This document shows, in pieces, positions 1 through 8,450 of a DNA stretch of 64,000 nucleotides. The notes beneath the pieces are model-generated. The model saw nothing but the letters and a program-made list of their open reading frames with translations, did no database searches and had not been told where the DNA came from. The translations under genes were made by a program, and so were the position numbers. Source of the DNA: Sandaracinus sp964481145 (lineage in GTDB: Bacteria > Myxococcota_A > Polyangia > Polyangiales > Sandaracinaceae). Position 1 is the stretch's first letter. Each line of letters opens with the position of its first letter. The DNA is taken from positions 1 through 64,000 of the forward strand of contig CAYZTA010000020.1 of the NCBI GenBank assembly GCA_964481145.1. Direction: 5' to 3'.

Positions 1-56
1 CACTTCCGCCCCCGCCTTCACTTCCGCCCCCGCCTTCACTTCCGCCCCCGCCTTCT
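1..56. repeat. 18-bp G-rich tandem repeat, at least 3 copies
   Basis: Three head-to-tail copies of an 18-bp unit, CTTCCGCCCCCGCCTTCA, occupy positions 3-20, 21-38 and 39-56; only the last base of the third copy differs. The two bases before the first copy match the end of a unit, so the array probably continues beyond the window. Read on the minus strand it is a purine-rich run built from hexamers (GAAGGC GGGGGC GGAAGT) and starts almost immediately after the stop codon of the gene at 59-955. A comparable hexamer array follows the mgtC stop at 36841-36876. Confidence 0.9.
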
Positions 57-58
57 CT

Positions 59-955
59 TCAAAGTCCGAGTTCGATCGAGCCGCGGGCGGCGAGTGTCTC
101 GAGGAGGGGCGCGATTTTGTCGAAGGATAGTTGATGGTCTGCGGAGAGGAGGGTGCGTGAGTCGTTCGATTCGAGCCGGGCGAGGCACGCGGAGAAGGCC
201 GCGATGTGAGGCGCGCCATGGATGGCGTCGTGGCGGCACACCGTTCGTTCGCCGACGCGAAGTTCGATCGCGGCCTCTTGGGTGAGGATGATCTCGTGGG
301 TGGGAGCTCGTGGTGGTGCTTCGAGGGTGCGTGGGATTCGAATCGAAGGATCGGTCTCTACGATGGCACGAAGCTCTCGTTCGAACGCGAGCGCTTGCGC
401 GGAGTCGAGGTGTGAAGGCGGAGTGGGGAGCGCGAGCATGACTTCACCTTCACCCGATGGGGTACGAAGAACGAAGCGCGGCTCGGAGAGACCGGCTTGG
501 CCGGCGGTGTGAATGGCTTGAAGAACACGGCGCCATGGGACGCCTGCGTGAACACGCAGCGCGTACGCAATGGGCGTGCCCGTGTCTTCGGAGCGCAAGC
601 GTTCGATGTCGGTGGCGTGTTGGAGGGCACGGCCGAGGAGCGGGGCTGTGAGTTCGTGGTCGTGAGGAGCCGCAAAATCACCAGAAATATATGGATTTTC
701 GATGCGCGCACGGTCAGCGCTGGGCCACGATTGGACGAGCGCCAAGTTGTCGATCGAAAAGCCGTCTTCGTGGACGGTGATGGTGAGCGCAGGTGTTGCG
801 ACAGGTAAATCGTCGCGCGTCGCACGCGGCAGAAGAGGAGGTGCTTGTTCGATTTCGGGGGTGGGGCGCGGAGCTGCGCTGTCACGTTCGCATGAGCAAC
901 TGCTGAGCACGAGCACCGACGAGACAATCACGAGGCAACGGTGAATCAACGGCAT
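59..955 (-). CDS. Lipoprotein with ExbD-like periplasmic modules
   Basis: A 298-residue protein of unknown role. The N-terminus has a hydrophobic stretch and a lipobox-like VLSSCSC, so a membrane-anchored lipoprotein is likely. Two regions resemble the periplasmic half of ExbD/TolR: one around residues 125-165 (containing VPWRRVLQAIHTAGQAGL) and one at the extreme C-terminus (SADHQLSFDKIAPLLETL). There is no ExbD transmembrane segment with its conserved Asp, so it cannot act as a proton-channel subunit in the usual way. The start overlaps the end of the upstream thermonuclease-like gene by 10 bases, suggesting co-transcription. The ExbD resemblance is my reading of pattern only. Confidence 0.7.
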   Translation of the reverse strand: MPLIHRCLVIVSSVLVLSSCSCERDSAAPRPTPEIEQAPPLLPRATRDDLPVATPALTITVHEDGFSIDNLALVQSWPSADRARIENPYISGDFAAPHDHELTAPLLGRALQHATDIERLRSEDTGTPIAYALRVHAGVPWRRVLQAIHTAGQAGLSEPRFVLRTPSGEGEVMLALPTPPSHLDSAQALAFERELRAIVETDPSIRIPRTLEAPPRAPTHEIILTQEAAIELRVGERTVCRHDAIHGAPHIAAFSACLARLESNDSRTLLSADHQLSFDKIAPLLETLAARGSIELGL

Positions 956-1659
956 GCAGACCAGAGGCCGAGGCCTGCGCTCCGAGCCGCGTTACGATCG
1001 GTGGCAAAGATGTCGGCGAGCGAATTGCTGGGTGCGATGCTCAAGGTCCGCGCAAGGCCGCGGCGGACGAGGTGTCTGTTCCAAAGATCGCTGAAGAGCC
1101 CATCTCCGAGCTGAGGGCCGAGCCACACGTAGGCGAGATCACGTCCGTAGACGTCTTGGCATTCGACGTCGTAGGTCAGCCATACGTCATGACCGACGAG
1201 CTGTGCCGTGAAGGTGGTCGATTCGGCCGAATAGCACTCAGCGGAGTTTCCCTCGTGCGCGATCTCGGGCGAGTCGACGCCGATGAAGCGCACACGAACG
1301 CGTGCTCCATCGCGCGAACGAATGACGTCGATGGTGTCGCCATCGATCACGCGTGAGACGCGTGCAAGCGATGGCGGCGCGCATGGGGACGGAGTGCTTG
1401 GCAGCGTATCGGGCGAGAGCGCACGCACGGCGTCGTCGTTCCACGTGATTGGATTCGAGAACGTTTGGGTTGGGAGAGGACCGGCGTCTCTCTGGCCGGC
1501 ATCGAACGATGCATCGAGACTCGTGGCATCGAGGAGCCCTGCATCGAATGCATTCGCATCGGGAACACCGCCATCGTGGAGTGATTCTTTCCGGCCCGGG
1601 CAGCCAGGCAACACCATCGCCAGGATGAGGAGTGGCAGTGCGAGATGGCGAGGGTTCAT
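946..1659 (-). CDS. Secreted lipoprotein with thermonuclease (SNase-like) domain
   Basis: A 237-residue protein. An N-terminal signal with lipobox (LAMVLPGC) leads to an Asp/Ala-rich linker (about residues 25-65) and a staphylococcal-nuclease homologue domain (about 95-237). Family hallmarks are VSRVIDGDTIDV, RVRFIGVDSPE, then YGRDLAYVWL and NRHLVRRGLA. The family cleaves DNA or RNA with calcium; activity here is inferred. The start is supported by AAGGA five bases upstream of the ATG. It sits between an ExbD-like lipoprotein and an Asp-repeat outer-membrane protein, and another SNase-like gene lies 3.6 kb upstream on the same strand. Confidence 0.88.
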   Translation of the reverse strand: MNPRHLALPLLILAMVLPGCPGRKESLHDGGVPDANAFDAGLLDATSLDASFDAGQRDAGPLPTQTFSNPITWNDDAVRALSPDTLPSTPSPCAPPSLARVSRVIDGDTIDVIRSRDGARVRVRFIGVDSPEIAHEGNSAECYSAESTTFTAQLVGHDVWLTYDVECQDVYGRDLAYVWLGPQLGDGLFSDLWNRHLVRRGLARTLSIAPSNSLADIFATDRNAARSAGLGLWSACR

Positions 1660-1683
1660 GAGAATCCTTGAGGCTTTGCCCTT

Positions 1684-3384
1684 TTAGAAGCGGAAGCGAG
1701 CTTCGAGGCGAACTTGACGTTCGACTTCGGGGGCCGCGAAGTTGTCCTCGTTCTCCTCGTTGTAGGCTTCTCGGTACATGAGCGCCAGGATTCCGGTGCT
1801 GCGGAAGAAGTACCAATGAACCGCGGCCCGCCATTGGAGCTGATCGAGTTGTTTACGGAAAGAGGGGTCGGTCGGGATGGCGCCCGCGCTCCAGTTTTCG
1901 ACTTGATAGACGCCACCAAAATCGGCTGCGAAGAAGAGGATGCGGGGGATGATGAGGACGCCGAGCTGAACGTTGAAGGCCGTTTGGATCGGAATGGTAT
2001 TCGGATCATCGATGACGAAGCGCGTGTAGTTCTCGACGCGAAGCGCGAAATGGGAGTACTGAAAGAGTGAGAAGACGTTGGTCGCAGCGAAGCGCTCGGA
2101 GGGGCGCTGATCGAATTTGCCGCCGAACGAAAGCCCCCACGTGAGCGGGGCGGGTGTGTAGAGGAAAGGCGAGTCGAAGCGATCGTAAAAGCCGATCAGG
2201 TTGATCTGGAGCGCACCGCCTGCGGCCCATGCGAAGTTGCGATCGTCGGAGCGGAAGAAGCGGCCACCGACGTTGCCCGTGAACTCTCCAGCACCCGCCG
2301 CGCCGAAGATGCGGAACCGCAGGATGCCCATGTCGTCGATGGGGCCGCCCGTTTCGAGCGCAGCGCCATTGCCTTGTTCGAATGCGCGGTAGAGATAGAA
2401 GGGCGGATCGAGGAGGGGCTGCCTCGCGGCAGAGATGATGAGGCCTGGAGAGAGGCCACCGAAGCCGCTGTTGAGAGAGAGGTAATGCCCCTGACTCGAG
2501 ATCGGGATTTGGAAATTTGCGAAGGTCAATCGCACGCGTTCTTCCGCACGCACGTTGATGAGGAAGAATGAGTTTTCGATGAAAGGAATCGGGCCAAGGG
2601 CACGAAGCTGGAGCAGCGTGAAACCCGCTTCAGGCACGTTCGTGACGCGCTCTTCGGCGCCTGATTGATCGAAGTTGAATTGCATCGATGCGCCGACGCC
2701 CGCGACGACTGAAAAGCGCAGGCCTGGCGTGCCGTTACAGACCGTGACTTGAGGATCGAAGCGACAGCCGAAATCGGCGCAATCGGTGCGCCCGTCGAAG
2801 TCGTTGTCGATGCCGTCGGAGCAAACTTCGTCGGAGCGCTCACCGTTGGCGTCACCGCCCGTGCCGAGGAGGTCTTCGATGCTCTGACCGGGGGCGAGCT
2901 CAGGGAGATCGTCGCCTTCGCTCGGCGAGCTTGCTTCGATGCCCGAGCTTTGGCCGCGCCAGCTGCCATTGCACACCGTGATGCCCGGGGTCTGACAATC
3001 GGCGTCTTCGCAATCGACCATTTGATCGCCGTCGTTGTCGATGAAGTCGCTGCACGCTTGGTTGGTGCGTTCGTCGCGGCCTCCGGCGTGGCAAATCGGG
3101 GCGTCGAAGCAATCGGCGTCCGCGCAATCGACGAGTCCGTCACCATCGTTGTCCTGGCGATCGTCGCAGACGGCTTCGACGGCGGGAGGTGGCGGAGGAG
3201 GAAGCGGCGCCTCCTCGGGTGCAGGCTCGGGCGCTGGTTCGGGAGTTGGTTCGGAGGGGGAATCCTCCGGCGTTGGCGCGAACACGTCTTGTGCGTGCGC
3301 TGGCAACGCCGTGAGCGCGAACACAGCGAGTGCGAGGGCGAAGAGGGGAAGCGTGATTCGAGCGCGCGAGTGGAAGTAGAACAT
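1684..3384 (-). CDS. Outer-membrane-type protein with three Asp/Cys repeats and a C-terminal beta-barrel-like region
   Basis: A 566-residue secreted protein. The open frame extends further upstream, but the ATG at 3384 is preceded by AGGAG and directly followed by a signal peptide (FALTALPAHAQ), so I use it. After a Pro/Glu-rich stretch come three copies of a motif of form C-D-x-x-D-N-D-x-D-x-x-x-D-C-x-D-x-x-C, resembling MopE/thrombospondin-3-type calcium-binding repeats. Residues from about 250 to the end alternate aromatic and polar residues and finish in RLEARFRF, typical of outer-membrane barrels ending in Phe. It probably belongs with the following gene at 3426, which has twelve of the same repeats. 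Function unknown. Confidence 0.8.
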   Translation of the reverse strand: MFYFHSRARITLPLFALALAVFALTALPAHAQDVFAPTPEDSPSEPTPEPAPEPAPEEAPLPPPPPPAVEAVCDDRQDNDGDGLVDCADADCFDAPICHAGGRDERTNQACSDFIDNDGDQMVDCEDADCQTPGITVCNGSWRGQSSGIEASSPSEGDDLPELAPGQSIEDLLGTGGDANGERSDEVCSDGIDNDFDGRTDCADFGCRFDPQVTVCNGTPGLRFSVVAGVGASMQFNFDQSGAEERVTNVPEAGFTLLQLRALGPIPFIENSFFLINVRAEERVRLTFANFQIPISSQGHYLSLNSGFGGLSPGLIISAARQPLLDPPFYLYRAFEQGNGAALETGGPIDDMGILRFRIFGAAGAGEFTGNVGGRFFRSDDRNFAWAAGGALQINLIGFYDRFDSPFLYTPAPLTWGLSFGGKFDQRPSERFAATNVFSLFQYSHFALRVENYTRFVIDDPNTIPIQTAFNVQLGVLIIPRILFFAADFGGVYQVENWSAGAIPTDPSFRKQLDQLQWRAAVHWYFFRSTGILALMYREAYNEENEDNFAAPEVERQVRLEARFRF

Positions 3385-3425
3385 TTCTGACGAGTCTCCT
3401 GGAGCTCCATCCAAGCAAAACAAAA

Positions 3426-5249
3426 TCAACCGCAAACCGGCGCACGCCCGTTCTCGTCGGCGCAAATATCGCGCGTCAGCGGGTTCCAGTTGCATTCCCA
3501 GTCGTCGCAATCGACGAAACCATCTTCGTCGTTGTCGATTCCGTCGACGCATGCATCGCGAACGAAGTCGCGCTCTTCGATGTAGTAGAGGCCGACATGG
3601 TCGGCCGGCAACGTGATGGGTGAGTCATCACGCCATGACGGTGTTTCGAGACACGGTGCTCGAAGCGTTGCGCAGACCCATACTTGCGCCGGATTGGGAC
3701 CTTCGAACATTCCAGGCCTGCCTTCGATCGGACGCGGACGACCCGTCGCAAGGAAGCAGCGGCCACGCCCATCCCCGGCCAAGGTGCAATCCTGATTCAG
3801 AGCGCTGCATTCGGAGCTTGGAGTCCCAAGAAACAAAGCCTGAAAGCCACTGCACCCGCGATCGGCGCAATCGGTAAAGCCATTTCCATCGTTGTCGATG
3901 CCGTCCCGACAGTTCTCGATCGTCCCTTCGGTCCGTTCGCGACAGTAAAGATTGACCTCGGAGATATCTGAGCGCGCGCACGAAAAATCTGCGCAATCGA
4001 TGAAACCATTGCCGTCGTTGTCGATCCCATCGCTGCAGCGTGCCAGATCGATCTCGGCGCGCTGTCCGCAATATTCGATCGCTTCTCGAGAGGCGCCGCG
4101 ATCTTCGCGGGTGCACGAAAAGTCTGCGCAATCGATGAAGCCGTCCCCTTCGTCATCGATGCCGTTCGTGCATTCTTCGAGCGTGGTTTCGTCGGCATCG
4201 GCGCAGTGCGCGATGGCCTCTGGGCTCGCGCCGCGATTGGCATTGGTGCAGCTGAAGTCGCTACAGTCGATGAAGCCGTTCCTGTCATCGTCGATGCCGT
4301 TGGTGCAGCGCTCGAGCGTGTTCTCGGCGATCGAGGCGCAATACGCGATGGCCTCTGGGCTCGCGCCGCGATTGGCATTGGTGCAGCTAAAATCGCTGCA
4401 ATCGATGAAGCCGTTGCCGTCGTTGTCGATCTCGTCACTGCAACGATCGAGCGTGTTCTCCGGGCCGTTGCGTTCGCGGCAATAGACGATGATCGGCATG
4501 AGCTCGCTCATGCTGCACTCGGTGTCTGCACAATCGACGGCCATGTCGCCATCGTTGTCGTAGCCGTCGCTGCAGCGCGCGAGCGTGTCTTCGGCGCCAT
4601 CGCAATCTCCGAGCGTCCGGCAGTCGGGATCGCGGCAATCGATGCGCCCATCTTCGTCGTTGTCGATTCCGTCGGCGCAATCGAGCTCGCCGCCTGTGCA
4701 GAGGGGCGTGTTCTTACAATCGTCGTCGGCGCAATCGAAGCGGCCGTCTCCGTCGTTGTCGCGGCCATCGCGACAATCGCGCGGCTTCTCGTTGCGGCAG
4801 ACGGTGACGAAGGGGTTGTTGCGGCAACCGAAGTCGGCGCAGTCTGCGTATCCGTTTCCATCATCGTCGTAGCCGTTGCTGCACGAGACATCGTCGGTCT
4901 CGATCACACAGCACAGTTCGCGAATGGATTGGCAGGAGCGATCTCCGCAATCGAACTGACCGTCATCGTCGTTGTCGATGCGATCGGAGCAAGAGAGGAT
5001 GTCGTTCTCTGGCCCAATGGTTGGGACGAGCGGAATGATCTCGTCACAAAAGCCGCGCATGATGCAGTCGTCGTCGAGACAATCGACGAGGCGGTCGAAG
5101 TCGTCGTCGCGTCGATTGCGGCATGACTCTTCATCCGTTTCGTACCCCCGTGGAGGGCCCTCGGGCACGGGCGAGAAGCAGCCGCTGACCCAAACGCACG
5201 AAGCGAGCGTCAGCGTAAGGACGAGTCTTTTTTGTGAATCGAAAGACAA
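3426..5249 (-). CDS. Surface lipoprotein with twelve Asp/Cys (MopE-like) repeats
   Basis: A 607-residue lipoprotein built almost entirely from twelve repeats of about 30-50 residues, each with the core C-x-D-G-x-D-N-D-x-D-G-x-x-D-C-x-D-x-x-C. The Asp/Asn spacing resembles calcium-binding EF-hand-like or thrombospondin type 3 loops, with conserved Cys pairs that could form disulphides. A TTG start at 5249 gives a clean signal sequence with lipobox VSGC; the frame stays open to an ATG at 5384 but that would overlap the neighbouring gene and add a non-signal extension. Repeats seven and eight are nearly identical, so the array is recently expanded. Likely exported and calcium-stabilised; no enzymatic domain is visible. 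Confidence 0.8.
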   Translation of the reverse strand: MSFDSQKRLVLTLTLASCVWVSGCFSPVPEGPPRGYETDEESCRNRRDDDFDRLVDCLDDDCIMRGFCDEIIPLVPTIGPENDILSCSDRIDNDDDGQFDCGDRSCQSIRELCCVIETDDVSCSNGYDDDGNGYADCADFGCRNNPFVTVCRNEKPRDCRDGRDNDGDGRFDCADDDCKNTPLCTGGELDCADGIDNDEDGRIDCRDPDCRTLGDCDGAEDTLARCSDGYDNDGDMAVDCADTECSMSELMPIIVYCRERNGPENTLDRCSDEIDNDGNGFIDCSDFSCTNANRGASPEAIAYCASIAENTLERCTNGIDDDRNGFIDCSDFSCTNANRGASPEAIAHCADADETTLEECTNGIDDEGDGFIDCADFSCTREDRGASREAIEYCGQRAEIDLARCSDGIDNDGNGFIDCADFSCARSDISEVNLYCRERTEGTIENCRDGIDNDGNGFTDCADRGCSGFQALFLGTPSSECSALNQDCTLAGDGRGRCFLATGRPRPIEGRPGMFEGPNPAQVWVCATLRAPCLETPSWRDDSPITLPADHVGLYYIEERDFVRDACVDGIDNDEDGFVDCDDWECNWNPLTRDICADENGRAPVCG

Positions 5250-5281
5250 GACAGTTCTCGCTGCAATAAGAGAAGAGGCGA

Positions 5282-6277
5282 TCAGTGAGACCAGCGGGTG
5301 CCAGGTGGCACGGTGCCGTGACCCGAGAGGCAGCTCGCACGTTCGCGTCCGTAGCGCCTCGTGAAATCGACATAAAGCGCGCACGAACCTTGTTCGGTGC
5401 TCGTTTGGCCGAGCAGGCCTCGTTCGCGTTCGAGGCGCACATGGGCTTCGAGCTGTTCTCGGGCGGCTGGGTTCACGTAAGCCGGTAGCTCGCCCAAGCG
5501 TGCGTAGCGGCGCGCGAATTCCATGAGCTCGAGGTTGGAGTGATCGGCGAGCAAGGGCGCGAGCGTCGGATGCTCGCGCATGCGGCGCGCAGCGGCTGCG
5601 ATCGACGCTTCGTCGGTGCGGATCTCACTGTTGCAGACCCATCGGCATTCCGAATAAGTGTCGCGATGTCGAGTCGATTCAGTATGGCCATCGAAGGTCG
5701 AGACCAAGCGATTGTAGTGATGCTCGCGGCTCGGATCTTCGGAGGCCGAGTGCACCGATGTCATGATGTAATGAGGGCGTCCGTGGGCCCACATGCCGCG
5801 TCGCTCGCGGATGGCGTCTTCCTGGGCGCGCAAATACTCGGGACGTGAAGGGCTGTCATCCACGTTGTAGGCGTGGGCGAAGCCGTGCCGGATTTGGCTG
5901 ACGGCGAGATCGGGGCAGTCGAGCAAGAGCCGACCGTAGGTGTCACGGCTGCCGTCCCCATGACAGTGCCAAGTTCCTCGCCGGGCGTGCGTCGTGGCTT
6001 GTTTGGCGTTGACGTAGAGTTCGTATGGATGAAAGTCGCCCCATTGATGGGCAGGGCCGAAGCTCTCGAGTGTGTTGAAGCCGCCGAGGCGGCACTGAGC
6101 GCCCGCAAACGCTCCGTTTTGAATACGAAAACTATCTCCGTCGTTGAAATAAACCGCCGCGGCTTGGCCGTTGATGAACACGCGCGTCCAAGCACTGGCA
6201 TCGGCGCGTGGCTCGGCTTCGGGGCTGAGCGAGATGGCAATCGCGAGCGCGATGATGGAGAGAACACGTTGTCGCAC
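5282..6277 (-). CDS. Secreted thermonuclease-like (SNase) protein
   Basis: A 331-residue secreted protein. GTG at 6277 is chosen because GGAG lies 10 bases upstream and the next residues form a signal peptide (IIALAIAISLSP). The SNase-like domain (about residues 28-150) shows FNDGDSFRIQNG, CRLGGFNTLESFGP, then DTYGRLLLDCPDLAVS and IRHGFAHAYNVDD. The otherwise conserved Arg-rich active-site pattern is only partly recognisable, so nuclease activity is uncertain. The C-terminal 170 residues have no fold I recognise. It is the second SNase-like gene on this strand, the two bracketing two Asp-repeat surface proteins. Confidence 0.8.
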   Translation of the reverse strand: MRQRVLSIIALAIAISLSPEAEPRADASAWTRVFINGQAAAVYFNDGDSFRIQNGAFAGAQCRLGGFNTLESFGPAHQWGDFHPYELYVNAKQATTHARRGTWHCHGDGSRDTYGRLLLDCPDLAVSQIRHGFAHAYNVDDSPSRPEYLRAQEDAIRERRGMWAHGRPHYIMTSVHSASEDPSREHHYNRLVSTFDGHTESTRHRDTYSECRWVCNSEIRTDEASIAAAARRMREHPTLAPLLADHSNLELMEFARRYARLGELPAYVNPAAREQLEAHVRLERERGLLGQTSTEQGSCALYVDFTRRYGRERASCLSGHGTVPPGTRWSH

Positions 6278-6345
6278 GGTGGATAGGCTCCGTACTGCGA
6301 GGCCACTCGCGAATCGGCGGAATGAACGATCTTCGAGGCCTTCTG

Positions 6346-8001
6346 TCAATCCAACGCCGACGGGCGAAGGCGCCGCGGCAACGCACGCTCGGGCAAAAAG
6401 CCCATCAGCAATATGGAGAAGAGGGCGATCCAGCCCGGCCAGGCTCCGAGCACCCCATAAAGCGTCCTGGGGCCTTCGATCATCGCAACTTCTCCCACCA
6501 AGTTGGCGCGCTCGAACGTTCCTGAAGCTTCTATGATACGCCCTGCGGCATCGATGATCGCGCTCACCCCCGAATTGGTCGCGCGAACGAGATAACGCCG
6601 ATGTTCGACGGCTCGGAAGCGCGCGAGGTGGAGGTGCACCCATGGCTCGTGGGTATCACCGAACCAGGAATCATTCGTGATATTGACGAGAAGATGAGGA
6701 TCTCCTTCGGTGACGGCACGTCGCACGAAGGTCGAGACGATGTCCTCGTAGCAAATGAGGATGGAGATGCGGTATTCGCGGCCATCGCGCGCCGGAAACA
6801 CGACTGGGCTCGGATTGTTTCCAGGTGAGAAGTGACCACTTCTCGGTGAGATATCGTAAAGCACCGGAAATGTTTCGCCCAAGGGGATGAATTCGCCGAA
6901 GGCGAGGAGATAGGTTTTGTCGTATGTGCCGAGGACGCGGCCATCGGCGCCCGTGAGGAACGCTGTGTTGTGATCGACGTCGAGGCCTTCGGGGGAGTGG
7001 CCTCGCCTCAATGCTCCAAAAATGATCGGCACATCGAGTTCCGAAAGCCCGAGGCGTGGAGCCCAACGCCATTGGCGCACGTTGGTGATGGAGTCTGGTA
7101 GAAAGAAGGTCACCGCGGACTCGGGCCACACGACGAGATCGACATCGTGGGCCCTTGCGATCGCCTCGGTTTGTTCGACGTGCCGACGCACACCGGCTTC
7201 GGGCTCCTGCCATTTCTCGAAGAGGCCCATGTTGGCCTGCACGACACCCAATTCGAGGTGGGGTGCCGCCGTGGAGATGGCTTCGATTTCGGAGATGCGG
7301 AAGGCACCGTAACCGAGAGCAAAGATGAGATATCCAAAGGCGATCCCGGGCCAGAGCCGCGGCACGGGGACGCGCTTTTGAGTGATCGATGAGCCGAGAT
7401 CGTAAAGGGCGCCGGCCACGCCCATCGCGAGCGCGGTGCACATCATCGGGCCTCCGAGATCGGCCACTTGCATCAAGATGGGGACCGGATGGAACGCGCT
7501 TCCGTAGTAGTGCTCGAAGAGCATCGGAAAGAGCGCTTCGCTCGCGACATAGGCTGCCACGAGCGCGGGGGTGGCGGAGAAGCCGCGGGCCCGCGCGCGG
7601 GTCCAGAGCGCCAGGATTGCGACGAACTGGAGGCCTTGGAAAAGGAAAAAGACCGACGCGAAGAGAAGGCAAACGATGAATGGAAAGCCCGAGAAATCGA
7701 GGAGTGTGTTGATCAGCCAATAAAAGCCGCCGAGCTCGGCGACATAGCCGAAGAAGAGTGCGCGAAGGAAAAACCAGCGCCCAACGGGCCGTTCGAAACC
7801 GCCGCGTGTCTCGAGCGGGTCGAAGACGAAGAGCGCCGGAATGATGGCGACGAATGCGAGTGGCCATATGCCGAAGCCGGCAAAGCCGAGGAACATGAGA
7901 GTCGCGGAGATCGCGAGCAGTGCCCAGGGCCGTATGCGAACTACGAAGGGGAGGGATTCACGTTTTTGTGCGGGCCGTGAGCGCTTTGCGGACTTTTCCA
8001 A
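6346..8001 (-). CDS. lnt: Apolipoprotein N-acyltransferase
   Basis: Transfers an acyl chain to the amino-terminal cysteine of lipoproteins in the inner membrane, the last step of lipoprotein maturation. The 551-residue protein has an N-terminal block of membrane helices (about 25-230), a nitrilase/C-N hydrolase domain (about 245-500) and a final hydrophobic helix. Catalytic residues are visible: Glu in VVWPESAV, Lys in YDKTYLLAFGE and Cys in ILICYED. Start is TTG at 8001 with GGAAGAG just upstream, lying inside the 3' end of the receiver gene (44-base overlap). This fits an organism with many lipoproteins, several encoded nearby. Confidence 0.93.
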   Translation of the reverse strand: MEKSAKRSRPAQKRESLPFVVRIRPWALLAISATLMFLGFAGFGIWPLAFVAIIPALFVFDPLETRGGFERPVGRWFFLRALFFGYVAELGGFYWLINTLLDFSGFPFIVCLLFASVFFLFQGLQFVAILALWTRARARGFSATPALVAAYVASEALFPMLFEHYYGSAFHPVPILMQVADLGGPMMCTALAMGVAGALYDLGSSITQKRVPVPRLWPGIAFGYLIFALGYGAFRISEIEAISTAAPHLELGVVQANMGLFEKWQEPEAGVRRHVEQTEAIARAHDVDLVVWPESAVTFFLPDSITNVRQWRWAPRLGLSELDVPIIFGALRRGHSPEGLDVDHNTAFLTGADGRVLGTYDKTYLLAFGEFIPLGETFPVLYDISPRSGHFSPGNNPSPVVFPARDGREYRISILICYEDIVSTFVRRAVTEGDPHLLVNITNDSWFGDTHEPWVHLHLARFRAVEHRRYLVRATNSGVSAIIDAAGRIIEASGTFERANLVGEVAMIEGPRTLYGVLGAWPGWIALFSILLMGFLPERALPRRLRPSALD

Positions 8002-8362
8002 GGAGCTCTTCCGTCTTGAAGGGCTTGGTCAGGTAGTGGCGTGCCCCCGCATTGATGCCGGTGACCATGTCCCGTGGTGAGGATTTGGCGGTGAGCATAA
8101 TGACAGGGACGTGACCAAGCACGGGGTGAGCCTTCAGTTTCTCCGAGAGCTGAAGCCCATCCATTCGCGGCATCATGAGGTCGGTGATGACCACATCGGG
8201 AATGAAGCCGTTTTCCATGATGGAATAGGCATCGACCCCATCGACCGCCGTGGTCACGTCCCCAATGGTTCCGAGCACATACGTGAGCATGCGTCGCAAA
8301 TCGTCTTCGTCTTCGACGACGAGAATCTTGGGACGACCCGCAAACGGCGGTGTAGAGGCCAT
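7958..8362 (-). CDS. Single-domain response regulator (CheY-like receiver)
   Basis: A 134-residue stand-alone receiver. It shows the acidic pair in ILVVEDEDD, the phosphoacceptor Asp in VVITDLMMPRMDG, the conserved Thr/Ser region PVIMLTAKSS and the Lys in LTKPFKTEELL. No output domain is present. The start may be ATG 8362 or an in-frame ATG at 8395; neither has a strong ribosome site, and 8362 leaves the shorter non-domain leader. Its 3' end overlaps the lnt start by 44 bases. The cognate kinase cannot be told from this window. Confidence 0.9.
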   Translation of the reverse strand: MASTPPFAGRPKILVVEDEDDLRRMLTYVLGTIGDVTTAVDGVDAYSIMENGFIPDVVITDLMMPRMDGLQLSEKLKAHPVLGHVPVIMLTAKSSPRDMVTGINAGARHYLTKPFKTEELLGKVRKALTARTKT

Positions 8363-8450
8363 GAGACGACCGGCCAAGTTAGCATACACCCGCAACCTGA
8401 CCAGCCGGCATTTCCTTTGCTGGATCGATCCCGAGCGGGAGATACGAAAG

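Noticed and set aside
4206..5126. A 306-codon plus-strand frame rich in Val/Ala/Ile opposite the 12-repeat lipoprotein
   Set aside because: It is the antisense of the Asp/Cys repeats (GAC/GAT read backwards gives Val/Ile); the minus-strand frame has a signal peptide and repeat structure.
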